This document shows positions 24,771 through 33,992 of a stretch of DNA of 64,000 nt, one piece after another. The DNA lies in the NCBI RefSeq assembly GCF_014202115.1, contig NZ_JACHFW010000002.1:1-64000 (forward strand), read 5' to 3'. The position numbers and the translations under genes were made by a program. How positions within the stretch are numbered: position 1 is the first letter of the stretch; each line of letters starts with the position of its first letter. Below the pieces are notes generated by a model. It made no database searches. It was not told the origin of the DNA and saw only the letters and a list, made by a program, of their open reading frames with translations. This stretch comes from Catenibacillus scindens. GTDB taxonomy: Bacteria > Bacillota > Clostridia > Lachnospirales > Lachnospiraceae.

Positions 24771-25635
24771 AATCACAGATTTTTTAGATCCCCGGCTGGA
24801 TATATACGCCCGGTGCAGTGAGGGACAGCTTTTAAACCGCCATGAGCCGGAAAAAGGAATTTTTATCGCGGAAAGTCCCATGGTGATCCAACTTGCCCTG
24901 GACGCAGGCTGCGAGCCCATTTCCTTCCTGGCGGAAAAACGGCGCCTTGCGGGGGACACGAAAGCGGTTTTAGACCGGTGTGAAAACACGCCTGTATTTA
25001 CCGCAGAATTTGATATTTTAACACAGCTTACAGGTTTTAAACTGACGCGGGGGATGCTGTGCGCCATGCGGCGGCCCGCCCCCCGGAATGCGGGAGAGAT
25101 CTGCGCCGGTGCCCGGCGGATCGCTATACTGGAAAATATTGTCAATCCCACTAATATCGGGGCAATTTTCCGCTCCGCAGCGGCGCTGTACATTGACGCG
25201 GTTATCCTTACCCCAGCCTGCAGCGATCCTTTATACCGGCGTGCGGTGAGAGTGAGTATGGGTACAGTGTTTCAGGTGCCATGGGCCTATATGGAAGACG
25301 AGTATGCCTGGCCCCATCCGGCGATGGAATGGCTTAGCTCCATGGGATTTAAAACGGCGGCCATGGCCCTTGGTGATCAGTCCAGGTCTATTGAAGATCC
25401 GGAAGTGATGTCCCAGGAGAAGCTGGCCATTGTTCTGGGAACGGAAGGGGACGGCCTTGCACCGGAAACCGTGGCAGAATGTGATTATACACTGCGCATT
25501 CCCATGGCCCACGGGGTAGACTCGCTGAACGTAGCCGCCGCCAGCGCTGTGGCCTTCTGGCAGTTGGCCGCGCCCCATGACTTTGGCTTTGGACGGAAGA
25601 TAACTGGAGGAAGACGAAAGAATGAAGATTTATAA
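24754..25635 (+). CDS. TrmH/SpoU-family RNA methyltransferase
   Basis: 293 residues. The SPOUT domain has the three family motifs: NPTNIGAIFRSAAAL (motif 1), IVLGTEGDGL (motif 2) and IPMAHGVDSLNVAAASAVAF (motif 3), which form the knotted SAM site. The N-terminal domain (about 1-110) is the RNA-binding part. Likely 2'-O-ribose methylation of tRNA or rRNA; the exact target cannot be given. The start overlaps the AlkD end by 17 bases and the stop overlaps the HAD gene by 14. Confidence 0.92.
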   Translation: MAEIIEITDFLDPRLDIYARCSEGQLLNRHEPEKGIFIAESPMVIQLALDAGCEPISFLAEKRRLAGDTKAVLDRCENTPVFTAEFDILTQLTGFKLTRGMLCAMRRPAPRNAGEICAGARRIAILENIVNPTNIGAIFRSAAALYIDAVILTPACSDPLYRRAVRVSMGTVFQVPWAYMEDEYAWPHPAMEWLSSMGFKTAAMALGDQSRSIEDPEVMSQEKLAIVLGTEGDGLAPETVAECDYTLRIPMAHGVDSLNVAAASAVAFWQLAAPHDFGFGRKITGGRRKNEDL

Positions 25636-26383
25636 AAATTGTATATTTGACCTGTATGGAACACTGGTGGATATCCATACCGATGAGGGACAATCACTTG
25701 TGTGGGAGAAACTGGCTTTGTTTTACGGGTACTACGGGGCTCATTACTCGCCACTGGAGCTGAAAGGGGCCTATGAGCGTATGAGCCGTCAGGACGCCGC
25801 GAGCCACGCCGTGGAGGGCATGGTGGAGCGGAATATCGGCCATGAGGCATTTCCGGAAATCCAGATTGAAAAGGTGTTTGCCGGACTTTTTCGGATGAAA
25901 GGTGTGGAAGCGGATCCGGAACTGTCCGTTTTAGCGGGACAGTTTTTCAGAGTGTTGTCTACAGAGTACGTCCGTTTATATGACGGCGCAGCCGGGCTCC
26001 TTAAAAATCTCCGGGACCGCGGGCGCAAGGTGATCCTCTTATCCAACGCCCAGCGGATTTTTACGGAGTATGAGATGAAAGCTCTGGGAATATGGGATCT
26101 GTTTGACAGGATTTTTATTTCATCGGACTATGGCGTGAAAAAGCCGGACATCCGATTTTATAAAAAAATGATGGAAGTCTGCCGGATTGCTCCGGAGGAG
26201 AGTATTATGGTTGGCAACGACGGTATTTGTGATATCCATGGGGCTAAAGCCGCGGGGCTGTCCACTTTATATCTTCGTTCCAATCTTTCTCCAAAGGAAG
26301 ATATTCCGGATGCGGACTGGGTCGTTGATCCCCTGGACATGGGGACGGTACAGTGCATACTCCTGGAAGGCACCAGCGATTGA
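25622..26383 (+). CDS. HAD-family hydrolase
   Basis: 253-residue haloacid-dehalogenase-type phosphatase. Motif I FDLYGTLVD, cap domain of about 75 residues, motif II ILLSNAQR, motif III Lys in YGVKKPD and motif IV MVGNDGICDIHGA are all present. Substrate unknown. The start overlaps TrmH. It is followed by a transglutaminase-like gene 25 bases away, continuing the operon. Confidence 0.9.
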   Translation: MKIYKNCIFDLYGTLVDIHTDEGQSLVWEKLALFYGYYGAHYSPLELKGAYERMSRQDAASHAVEGMVERNIGHEAFPEIQIEKVFAGLFRMKGVEADPELSVLAGQFFRVLSTEYVRLYDGAAGLLKNLRDRGRKVILLSNAQRIFTEYEMKALGIWDLFDRIFISSDYGVKKPDIRFYKKMMEVCRIAPEESIMVGNDGICDIHGAKAAGLSTLYLRSNLSPKEDIPDADWVVDPLDMGTVQCILLEGTSD

Positions 26384-26408
26384 AGGCAGTAAAGGAAAGA
26401 GAGATTTG

Positions 26409-27467
26409 ATGAAGCAGGAACATTATTACCGGCAGATGAATAAGAGCCAGCAGGCGGCTTACTATGCCATGATGGAAGGATTTTTAGCCATATCTCCGGA
26501 ATTTGACGTGCCCAGACTTGAAAACCGGGATCTGACGGACATTTTTTTCAGGCTCCGGCTGGATCATCCAGAAATTTTTTATGTGAATACATTTTCCTAC
26601 CGTTTTACAGATATTGGTGACTCTGTCCGTATGACGCCCCGGTATATGTTTGAGAAGAAAAAAATCCTGGAACACAGGAAAGCTCTGGACGCCCGTGTCA
26701 CCCGCCTTGTACGTCAGGCCCAAGGGCTGACGCCGCTGGAAAAAGAGTTGTTTATTCATGATTTCATCACCTCCAATGTGACTTATGATAAACTGAAAAA
26801 ACAGTATTCACATGAGATTATCGGACCTCTGGCCCAGGGGATAGGAGTGTGCGAGGGAATTGCAAAAACAGTAAAAATTCTCTGCGACCGCCTGGGGCTG
26901 GGATGTATTATTGCAGTCAGCGATGCCGACCCGGACAAGGGTGTCCGCTACCGCCACGCCTGGAATCTCATTGAACTTGACGGAAAGTGGTATCATATGG
27001 ACGCCACTTTTGACAATTCTCTTGGGCGGTATGGGGCGAAACGATTTGACTATTTTAATTTAAGTGACCGTCAGATTTTCGCGGACCACCGTCCGTCCAT
27101 GTATCTTATACCAGAATGCGGCGACAGCCGCCGGGGATATTACATTGAGAACCGTCTGGCGCTGACAAAAACTGAGGATGTGGGTAAACGTTTAAAGGCT
27201 GTAGCAAGAAAAGGGCAGCCTCATTTTGTCTTTCAGTGGCGGGGCGGTTATCTGAACCGTGATATTTTAGGGGCGATTCTTGAGGAAGCGGCCCAGGCCG
27301 CGGCTGAGAGGGGAAAAGAGGTCTATATGTCCATGAATCCGGGGCAAATGGTTATTGAACTGACTTTAAAGGACAACGGCGATGGCGGCTCTGGAGAAAG
27401 CCGCCCGGCGATCTGTGTTGAGCAGGCCGATGAGGGGGATATTGACGAAAGAGAAAGAATGCAGTAA
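26409..27467 (+). CDS. Transglutaminase-like (papain-fold) protein
   Basis: 352 residues from ATG 26409, after a purine-rich GGAAAGAGAG. The core spans about residues 105-210: GVCEGIAKTVKILCDRLGL (nucleophile Cys), YRHAWNLIELDGKWYHMDATFD (His and Asp), the full catalytic triad of transglutaminase-like peptidases. No signal peptide or TM is visible, so it seems cytoplasmic, unusual for such proteins in Firmicutes. The C-terminal 110 residues have no recognised domain. Possible protease or amidase; role unknown. Confidence 0.85.
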   Translation: MKQEHYYRQMNKSQQAAYYAMMEGFLAISPEFDVPRLENRDLTDIFFRLRLDHPEIFYVNTFSYRFTDIGDSVRMTPRYMFEKKKILEHRKALDARVTRLVRQAQGLTPLEKELFIHDFITSNVTYDKLKKQYSHEIIGPLAQGIGVCEGIAKTVKILCDRLGLGCIIAVSDADPDKGVRYRHAWNLIELDGKWYHMDATFDNSLGRYGAKRFDYFNLSDRQIFADHRPSMYLIPECGDSRRGYYIENRLALTKTEDVGKRLKAVARKGQPHFVFQWRGGYLNRDILGAILEEAAQAAAERGKEVYMSMNPGQMVIELTLKDNGDGGSGESRPAICVEQADEGDIDERERMQ

Positions 27468-27504
27468 GATTACCAGTGGTAAAATTTAGTGGAGGGATCG
27501 GACT

Positions 27505-28869
27505 TTGAAAAGAAGTAAATTTGAAATCGACATGTGTAATGGCTCGATCATGGACAAATTGATCTCGTTTTCACTTCCACTGATGATTTCAAGTATTTTG
27601 CAGCTTATGTTTAACGCTGTTGATATTATTGTTGTGGGAAGATTCAGTGGCAGTCAGGCGCTTGCGGCCGTCGGTTCGACGACCGCGCTGATCAATATTT
27701 TTACTAATCTCTTTATCGGGATTTCCCTGGGAGCCAATGTTTTATCCGCCAGGTTTTACGCGGCGGGGCGGGACAAAGAAATGTCTGAGGCGGTACATAC
27801 GGCCATCACTCTGGCCCTCATCAGCGGCATTGTTATGATCTTCGTCGGTGTAGGTATGGCCCGGCCGGCCCTGGCCCTTATGGACACGCCGGCAGATGTG
27901 ATCAACCAGTCGGTGGTCTATATGCGTATTTATTTTATGGGAATGCCATTTTTCATGCTGTATAATTACGGAGCGGCGATTTTACGGGCGGTGGGCGATA
28001 CAAAGCGGCCCCTGATCTTTTTGATCGTGGCCGGGCTGGCCAATGTAGTTCTTGACCTGCTTCTGGTTATTGTCATTCCCCTGGGGGTTGCCGGCGTAGC
28101 TATCGGCACTGTGGCCTCCCAGATGATTTCCTGTGTTTTAGTGCTGTGGTGCCTTTACCGCAGTGAGGGAAGCTATCAGCTCCGTTTCTCAAAGCTGAAA
28201 CTGAGAAAAGAATATTTGAAGCGGATTTTTCAGGTAGGCATTCCCGCCGGGGTTCAGAGTACGGTCATTAATTTTTCAAACGCCCTGCTCCAGTCCTCGG
28301 TCAACTCTTTCGGTTCCACAGCCATGGCGGGATACACTGCGGCTAATAATATCCTTGGATTTCTATATGTAGCCGTCAATGCGGTTACTCAGGCATGTAT
28401 GAGTTTTACAAGCCAAAACTACAGTGTAGGAAAGCGCAAGCGCATGGACCGGGTTCTCCTTGACTGTGCCATTCTTTCCATCGGCGTATCGCTTATCCTT
28501 GGAGTTGGCGCCTATGTTTTGGGTACCCAGCTTCTGGGTATTTACACATCGGAGGCGGATGTGGTGGCCTGCGGCCTGGAGATTTTATCCATCACAACAG
28601 TTCCTTATTTTTTCTGCGGCATTATGGATCTGATCCCCGGTGCGCTGAGAGGTATGGGGCACTCGGCGGTGCCTATGGTTTTATCCATTATTGGTACAGT
28701 GGGAACAAGGATTCTGTGGATCTACGCCTTTTTCCCTCACAACAGGACGCTCCAATTTCTTTTTATTTCCTACCCCGGCTCATGGATCTTGACCATAATC
28801 ATGCAGGGCGTATGCTTTTATTTTGTTCGGAAGAAATGTATACGGGAAATGAAAGCCATCAATCTTTAA
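27505..28869 (+). CDS. MATE-family efflux transporter
   Basis: 454 residues with 12 TM helices in two MatE halves. Diagnostic parts: SLPLMISSILQLMFNAVD, VGRFSGSQALAAVGSTTALI, the second half start IPAGVQSTVINFSNALLQ. It exports drugs or metabolites using Na+ or H+. Start TTG 27505 with GGAGGG 7 bases upstream; no ATG fits. It is followed by a strong terminator that closes the 23-28.9 kb gene run. Confidence 0.93.
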   Translation: MKRSKFEIDMCNGSIMDKLISFSLPLMISSILQLMFNAVDIIVVGRFSGSQALAAVGSTTALINIFTNLFIGISLGANVLSARFYAAGRDKEMSEAVHTAITLALISGIVMIFVGVGMARPALALMDTPADVINQSVVYMRIYFMGMPFFMLYNYGAAILRAVGDTKRPLIFLIVAGLANVVLDLLLVIVIPLGVAGVAIGTVASQMISCVLVLWCLYRSEGSYQLRFSKLKLRKEYLKRIFQVGIPAGVQSTVINFSNALLQSSVNSFGSTAMAGYTAANNILGFLYVAVNAVTQACMSFTSQNYSVGKRKRMDRVLLDCAILSIGVSLILGVGAYVLGTQLLGIYTSEADVVACGLEILSITTVPYFFCGIMDLIPGALRGMGHSAVPMVLSIIGTVGTRILWIYAFFPHNRTLQFLFISYPGSWILTIIMQGVCFYFVRKKCIREMKAINL

Positions 28870-28898
28870 AATTTTTGCAGATTTACAGACATAGTCTT

Positions 28899-28927
28899 CC
28901 CCGGAAAAAGGTTTTTCCGGGGCTTTT
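28899..28927 (+). terminator. Terminator after the MATE gene
   Basis: Perfect 11-bp stem (CCCCGGAAAAA / TTTTTCCGGGG) followed by CTTTT. Confidence 0.9.
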
Positions 28928-29004
28928 CATATGACGGAATCTGTACTTTCTCTAAGATGAAAAATTTGCGGGCTGGAGCCGGTACGGGGGAAATACGGGG
29001 AATG

Positions 29005-29033
29005 TTGACAGTTTCGGTTCCCGCTGATATGAT
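29005..29033 (+). promoter_or_regulatory. Consensus promoter of the HxlR/LysR/dehydratase cluster
   Basis: TTGACA (29005-29010), 17-base spacer, TATGAT (29028-29033). It would give a leader of about 80 bases before the HxlR start. Confidence 0.8.
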
Positions 29034-29122
29034 AAGTTTGTAAAGATCAAAATTAAAGTAAGTGAAAAATATGCTGTATGTATCTAAAAGAAACTATTGG
29101 GATTTTGTAAGGAGCGATGACC

Positions 29123-29452
29123 ATGAATATTACTAATGAATTGCCGGCATGTCCGGTGGAAACAACGTTAATGCTGATCGGTGATAAATGGAAAGTCCTG
29201 ATATTGAGAGATCTTTTGCCAGGGACAAAGCGTTTTGGAGAATTAAAGAAATCTATCGGCAATGTGTCCCAAAAGGTTCTGACCGCCCAGCTTAGGGATA
29301 TGGAGGAGAAAGGGCTGGTCAGCCGGGAAGTTTTCGCTGAGGTGCCGCCCCGGGTAGAGTACAGCCTGACGGAACTTGGACAGAGCTTAAAACCTATTCT
29401 GGACGCTATGTCCCACTGGGGAGAAGCTTATAAGGCGAAAAAGATCGTCTGA
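29123..29452 (+). CDS. HxlR-family transcriptional regulator
   Basis: 109 residues from ATG 29123 (AAGGAG 8 bases before). HxlR pattern: CPVETTLMLIGDKWKVLILRDL, then FGELKKSIGNVSQKVLTAQLRDMEEKGLV (winged helix) and the wing PPRVEYSLTELG. The Cys at the start (CPVE) is the usual redox or electrophile sensor position. It lies 15 bases before a LysR gene, an unusual pairing of two regulators in one transcript. Confidence 0.92.
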   Translation: MNITNELPACPVETTLMLIGDKWKVLILRDLLPGTKRFGELKKSIGNVSQKVLTAQLRDMEEKGLVSREVFAEVPPRVEYSLTELGQSLKPILDAMSHWGEAYKAKKIV

Positions 29453-29467
29453 CGGGAGCGGTGAAAA

Positions 29468-30421
29468 ATGACTCTGAACCAGTTAAACTATGTCATCACC
29501 ATCGCAAAGACAGGCTCAATGAATAAGGCTGCCCAGCTTTTGTATATCTCCCAGCCGTCTTTAACAAGCGCGGTGCAGGAGCTTGAACGGGAGCTAGGGA
29601 TCATTTTATTTAACCGCAGCGGCAGGGGTGTGACCCTGACCGGGGATGGAGCCCAGTTTCTCCAGTATGCCAGGCAGCTCTACAGCCAATATGAGGATAT
29701 ACTGGAGCGCTATGGCGCAAACTGTATGCTAAAGAAAAAGTTCGGCGTCTCTACACAGCATTATTCTTTTGCCGTGAAAGCTTTTGTTGACATGGCGCAG
29801 CAGTTTGATATGTCAAAGTATGAATTTGCCATCCGGGAGACCAGGACTGCCGATGTGATCCGGGATGTTGGCACAATGAAAAGTGAGATCGGCATTCTCT
29901 ATCTGTGCGATTTTAACCGGAGAGGTCTGGAGAAAATGCTTCGGAGCGCCGGCCTTGAATTTCATCATCTGATCCAATGTAAGGTATATGTCTATCTCTG
30001 GAAAGGTCATCCTCTGTCTGGTGAGGCTGCCATAAGTTTTGATCAGCTTTCCAAGTATCCCTGCCTCATGTTTGAGCAGGGGGATGACAGCCCCTTTTTT
30101 CTCGGAGAGGAGATCCTATCAGACCGGGAGTACCCTCAGATCATCCGGGCAAATGACCGGGCTACTATGTTGAATCTTATGGTGGGACTTAAAGGTTATA
30201 CCCTCTGTTCCGGGATTATCTGCGAGGAGCTTAACGGCAATGAATTTGTGGCCATTCCTTTTTTGGATGACACAGAAAACAGAAATTCTGTTATGGAGAT
30301 CGGGTATATTGTGAGAAAAAATACCTTTTTAAGTCAATTGGGGGAATTGTATGTTATGGAGTTGAAGAAATATCTGGAGGAAATACAATGTGGATCGCGG
30401 ATAAATACATCAATTATGTAA
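29468..30421 (+). CDS. LysR-family transcriptional regulator
   Basis: 317 residues. The N-terminal HTH is MTLNQLNYVITIAKTGSMNK followed by AAQLLYISQPSLTSAVQELE and ELGIILFNRSGRGVTLT. The C-terminal co-inducer domain follows from about residue 90. Its last 34 bases overlap the next gene, so it is in the dehydratase operon and probably controls it in response to a small acid. ATG 29468 follows GGGAGCGGTG. Confidence 0.92.
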   Translation: MTLNQLNYVITIAKTGSMNKAAQLLYISQPSLTSAVQELERELGIILFNRSGRGVTLTGDGAQFLQYARQLYSQYEDILERYGANCMLKKKFGVSTQHYSFAVKAFVDMAQQFDMSKYEFAIRETRTADVIRDVGTMKSEIGILYLCDFNRRGLEKMLRSAGLEFHHLIQCKVYVYLWKGHPLSGEAAISFDQLSKYPCLMFEQGDDSPFFLGEEILSDREYPQIIRANDRATMLNLMVGLKGYTLCSGIICEELNGNEFVAIPFLDDTENRNSVMEIGYIVRKNTFLSQLGELYVMELKKYLEEIQCGSRINTSIM

Positions 30422-31689
30422 AAGAACAGACCATCGCCCACCCTGAGGAAAGCTGGGGAAAAATCCTTCTCGGTTTCCGGTTAAATAAATTCCGCATGAA
30501 GGTGCTGCCCACCAAAGGAATTTCCAAAGGTAACCAGCGCCTTGAGACGATGATGATGTCCTTTGTTGCGGACTCACTGGCCCGCCCGGACAGCTATGTA
30601 TGGGGCAATATTTTCGCCCCCTGTGAAATCATCCAGTGTTTTGGCCTGAATACCCTTTCCATCGAGTGTCTGGCCTGCTATTTTAGCGGATATCACTTGG
30701 AAGATTTCTTCATTGACCACGCTCAGAACGCCGGTATTGCGCCGACCCTTTGTTCCTACCACAAAACCTTTGTGGGTGCCATTGACAGCGGTGCGGTGCC
30801 GGTGCCGGAGTACGCGGTGACTACATCCCTTTCCTGTGACGGGAACTTAAATACATTCCGTTATCTTGAAAAAAAGAAAGGGGTACCTTTTACTTTTCTT
30901 GATGTCCCTTACCGGGATGATCCGGCATCCGTGGAGTATCTGGCAGAGCAGTTAAAGGATTTCGGAAATGCTCTGGCGGCCCGCTTTGGCGGTCGCTTTG
31001 ACGCGGCGGCCCTTGGACAGAGGCTTGACATTGAAAATCAGACAAGAAAAGCGCTGGAGGAATTTTTCAGGCTGCAAAGCGAGCGCTATTACCCAGGAGA
31101 GCTGATCCATCATCTTTATCTGATGATGGGGATGCATCTGCTCATCGGTACACGGGAATTTCTTGATCTTATCCGCTTTATGATTGAGGATATTAAAACC
31201 TATCCTAAATTTGACGGAAAGAAGATCCTTTGGGTCCATCTGATCCCATTTTATCAGGAAACCCTCCAAAGTTACTTTAATACAAATAAAAAATATCAGA
31301 TCATCGCCTGTGACATGTCCATGGATTCCATGGAAGCTATGGATATTACAAAGCCTTTCCACGCTCTGGCCAGAAAGATCATCCACAACCTGTATAATGG
31401 CTCCTATTCCAACAAAGCCCAGATGGTGGGGCGTCTTGCCCGGAAACTTCAGCCGGATGCCCTGATCCAGTTCTGCCATTGGGGCTGTAAACAGTCTTCC
31501 GGAGGGAGCTTACTGCTGAAAGAAAAAATGCAGGAAATGAATATTCCCATGTTGATCTTAGACGGGGACGGGATTGACCGGCGCAACAGTCATGACGGGC
31601 AGATTCGCACCCGCCTTGAGGCGTTCCTTGAAATGTTGGATGAGAAGGAAACAGCGGAAGAATCAGAAAGGGAAGAACAGATATGCTAG
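30388..31689 (+). CDS. 2-hydroxyacyl-CoA dehydratase / benzoyl-CoA reductase-type subunit (HgdB/FldB-like)
   Basis: 433-residue iron-sulfur subunit of the 2-hydroxyacyl-CoA dehydratase family. These enzymes remove water, or reduce a substrate, through a ketyl-radical type one-electron step. Candidate cluster ligands are Cys79, Cys84, Cys94, Cys97 and Cys122 (APCEIIQC, IECLAC, TLCSYHK) and the C-terminal FCHWGCKQSSGG. ATG follows CTGGAGG. It lies inside the end of lysR and overlaps the next gene by 7 bases. The partner is the fused protein downstream. No CoA-transferase or acyl-CoA dehydrogenase gene is nearby, so the substrate is open; it may be a double-cubane-type reductase rather than a dehydratase. 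Confidence 0.85.
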   Translation: MWIADKYINYVKEQTIAHPEESWGKILLGFRLNKFRMKVLPTKGISKGNQRLETMMMSFVADSLARPDSYVWGNIFAPCEIIQCFGLNTLSIECLACYFSGYHLEDFFIDHAQNAGIAPTLCSYHKTFVGAIDSGAVPVPEYAVTTSLSCDGNLNTFRYLEKKKGVPFTFLDVPYRDDPASVEYLAEQLKDFGNALAARFGGRFDAAALGQRLDIENQTRKALEEFFRLQSERYYPGELIHHLYLMMGMHLLIGTREFLDLIRFMIEDIKTYPKFDGKKILWVHLIPFYQETLQSYFNTNKKYQIIACDMSMDSMEAMDITKPFHALARKIIHNLYNGSYSNKAQMVGRLARKLQPDALIQFCHWGCKQSSGGSLLLKEKMQEMNIPMLILDGDGIDRRNSHDGQIRTRLEAFLEMLDEKETAEESEREEQIC

Positions 31690-33365
31690 GTTATATATGC
31701 AAATATGCGCCTGTGGAGATTTTTGAATCCATGGGCGCAGACATGGAGCGGATTGAGCCGGACGTGACCAGTTTTAACCAGGCGGAACAACGGATGCACC
31801 CTAACATATGCAGTTTCGCTAAAGGAGTTTTGGAGGAGGTCATGGACAGAGATTACGAAGGAGTGATCCTGACGACATGCTGCGACAGCATCCGCCGCCT
31901 TTACGATGTTCTTGTTGAAGAATTTCCCCAAAAGTTTATTTATATGCTGGACACACCCCGGATCACAAAAGATGCCGGCGTTACGATCTATGAACAGCGG
32001 ATCAGGGATATGATCCGGGCCTATGAAGATTTCAGCAAAAAGGTATTTGATCAATCTGTATTTGAAGCCCGCCTTAGAGCAGACCATGAAAGCCGCCAGT
32101 TTAATGTGAAAAGTGATCAGGTAAACATTGGTATAATCGGAGCCAGAGCCAATGACAGTATTAAAGAAATACTTAAAGACAATGGCGCCAACGTGGCCTT
32201 TGACCTGACATGCACTGGCCTGGAACGTCGGCTTGTCTACGATGAGAAAGGGGTTATGACCGGATATGTCCGTGGCCTTTTAGGGCAGTTTCCCTGTATG
32301 CGTATGGAACAGGCAGCTAACCGCGATGAGCTGATCCGGAAAAGCGCGGGCAGTGTGGACGGGGTCATTTATCACACCGTTCAGTTTTGTGATAATTACG
32401 CCTATGAGTATGCATGGATCAAAGACTGGATGGACCGCCCAATGCTTTTGCTGGAAACTGACTACACACGTCAGAGCTGCGGCCAGATCCGGACCCGGAT
32501 CGAGGCATTTTTGGAATCTTTGCCGTCCGCGAAAGATAATTCTCATAAACTGAAGGAGGTGCATGAAACTATGGAGAAAAATAAGCCTGTGTATGTCATG
32601 GGTATTGACAGCGGCTCTACGTCTACCAACGCGGTTATTATGGATCAGAACAAAAATATACGGGCCTTTGCCGTGGTGCGTACGGGGGCAAAATCCGGTG
32701 ACAGCGCCCATAAAGTATACGGTAAAGTTTTAAATTCAGCCGGCCTTGAGCCAAAAGATATCTCATGGATCGTATCAACGGGATATGGCCGGGTCAGCAT
32801 CCCTTTTGCCGATGAAAACATTACGGAGATCAGTTGCCATGGCAAGGGAGCCCACTATTTTAATCCGAATATACAGACAATTCTTGATATCGGAGGCCAG
32901 GACAGTAAAGCAATCCGTTTAAGCCCGGAGGGTGACGTAAAAGATTTTGTCATGAATGACAAATGCGCGGCGGGTACCGGGCGCTTCCTGGAAATGATCG
33001 CCCGTACCCTGGAAGTATCCTTGGACGAGCTTGGAACCATTGCTCTGACGTCTACGGAAAATATTGAGATTACAAGTATGTGTTCCGTTTTTGCCGAATC
33101 GGAGGTGATTTCACTGATCGCTAATAATAGGGAGAAGGCGGATATTGCCAATGGCGTCTGCCATGCCATTGCCAACAAAGCTTACGGCCTTCTGCGCAGG
33201 GTGGGGATGGCGCCGGAGTTTATGATGACCGGGGGTGTGGCCAAAAATCCGGGAGTTGTCAGGGCTGTGGAAGAAAAAATTGGCCATAAACTTTATATCT
33301 GTCAGGAGCCGGAGATTGTGGGAGCTGCCGGAGCGGCGCTTTACGCTTTGGAAAAAATATCTTGA
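31683..33365 (+). CDS. Fusion of a dehydratase subunit with its BadF/HgdC-type ATPase activator
   Basis: 560 residues in one frame. Residues 1-290 form a short HgdA/HgdB-like subunit with possible cluster cysteines at 43 (PNICSF), 66/67 (TTCCDS) and 236 (VQFCDN). After a linker (SHKLKEVHETMEKNK), residues 303-560 are an ASKHA-fold activator: VMGIDSGSTSTNAVI, DIGGQDSKAI, NDKCAAGTGRFLEM (Cys428), TSMCSVFAESEVI (Cys467) and TGGVAKNPGVV. Cys428 and Cys467 match the two residues that, in homodimers such as HgdC, hold one bridging [4Fe-4S]. The activator hydrolyses ATP to push a low-potential electron onto the dehydratase. In known systems activator and dehydratase are separate and meet transiently; here they are tied together. 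Confidence 0.85.
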   Translation: MLGYICKYAPVEIFESMGADMERIEPDVTSFNQAEQRMHPNICSFAKGVLEEVMDRDYEGVILTTCCDSIRRLYDVLVEEFPQKFIYMLDTPRITKDAGVTIYEQRIRDMIRAYEDFSKKVFDQSVFEARLRADHESRQFNVKSDQVNIGIIGARANDSIKEILKDNGANVAFDLTCTGLERRLVYDEKGVMTGYVRGLLGQFPCMRMEQAANRDELIRKSAGSVDGVIYHTVQFCDNYAYEYAWIKDWMDRPMLLLETDYTRQSCGQIRTRIEAFLESLPSAKDNSHKLKEVHETMEKNKPVYVMGIDSGSTSTNAVIMDQNKNIRAFAVVRTGAKSGDSAHKVYGKVLNSAGLEPKDISWIVSTGYGRVSIPFADENITEISCHGKGAHYFNPNIQTILDIGGQDSKAIRLSPEGDVKDFVMNDKCAAGTGRFLEMIARTLEVSLDELGTIALTSTENIEITSMCSVFAESEVISLIANNREKADIANGVCHAIANKAYGLLRRVGMAPEFMMTGGVAKNPGVVRAVEEKIGHKLYICQEPEIVGAAGAALYALEKIS

Positions 33366-33456
33366 TAAATATAGCTGCAGGCATTACTATACAGGTACAG
33401 GACGCTGTAGGCTCTGCACGGCTATGTTCTGAATAATTATCTGAGGAGATTTATGT

Positions 33457-33930
33457 ATGAGTATGAAACTATTATTTAAGCAGAGAATATTTTCATGGTT
33501 TGACAGCTATGATATCTATGACGAGGAGGGCAATAACCTGTTTACAGTCAAAGGGGAACTATCCTGGGGCCACTGCCTTCACATTATGAACAGTGTGGGG
33601 GAGCATATTGCCACTGTAAAAGAAGTTGTCCTCACCTTCCTGCCAAAATTTGAACTTTATGTGGGACAGCAGTATATCGGCTGTATTTCTAAGGAATTTT
33701 CTCTTTTCACGCCCAGATATAACATTGACTGTAATGGCTGGCATGTGGATGGAAATTTTATGGAGTGGGATTACCGGATCTTATCAGGAGATCAGGTGGT
33801 TGCCATGGTATCAAAACAGTTATTTCACTGGAGCGATACATATGTGATCGAGGTTAGTGATCCCCGGGATGCTTTAATGGCGCTTATGCTTGTTCTTGCC
33901 ATTGACGCCGAGAAGTGTTCGAGAGATTAA
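33457..33930 (+). CDS. LURP-one-related (LOR/tubby-like) protein
   Basis: 157 residues. Short antiparallel strands run through the whole protein: FKQRIFSWFDSYDIYDEEGN, then VKGELSWGHCLHIMNS, TFLPKFELYVG, WHVDGNFMEWDYRI and FHWSDTYVIEV, the pattern of the LOR/DUF567 beta-barrel fold with a buried C-terminal helix (ALMALMLVLAIDA). Function in bacteria is unknown. ATG after GAGGAG. The next genes encode an ABC exporter, 62 bases away. Confidence 0.85.
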   Translation: MSMKLLFKQRIFSWFDSYDIYDEEGNNLFTVKGELSWGHCLHIMNSVGEHIATVKEVVLTFLPKFELYVGQQYIGCISKEFSLFTPRYNIDCNGWHVDGNFMEWDYRILSGDQVVAMVSKQLFHWSDTYVIEVSDPRDALMALMLVLAIDAEKCSRD

Positions 33931-33992
33931 GGCCATCTTTGCTAAAAACAGGCGGCTTTTTACTGCCACCTGAGAAATCAGGAGGATATAAT

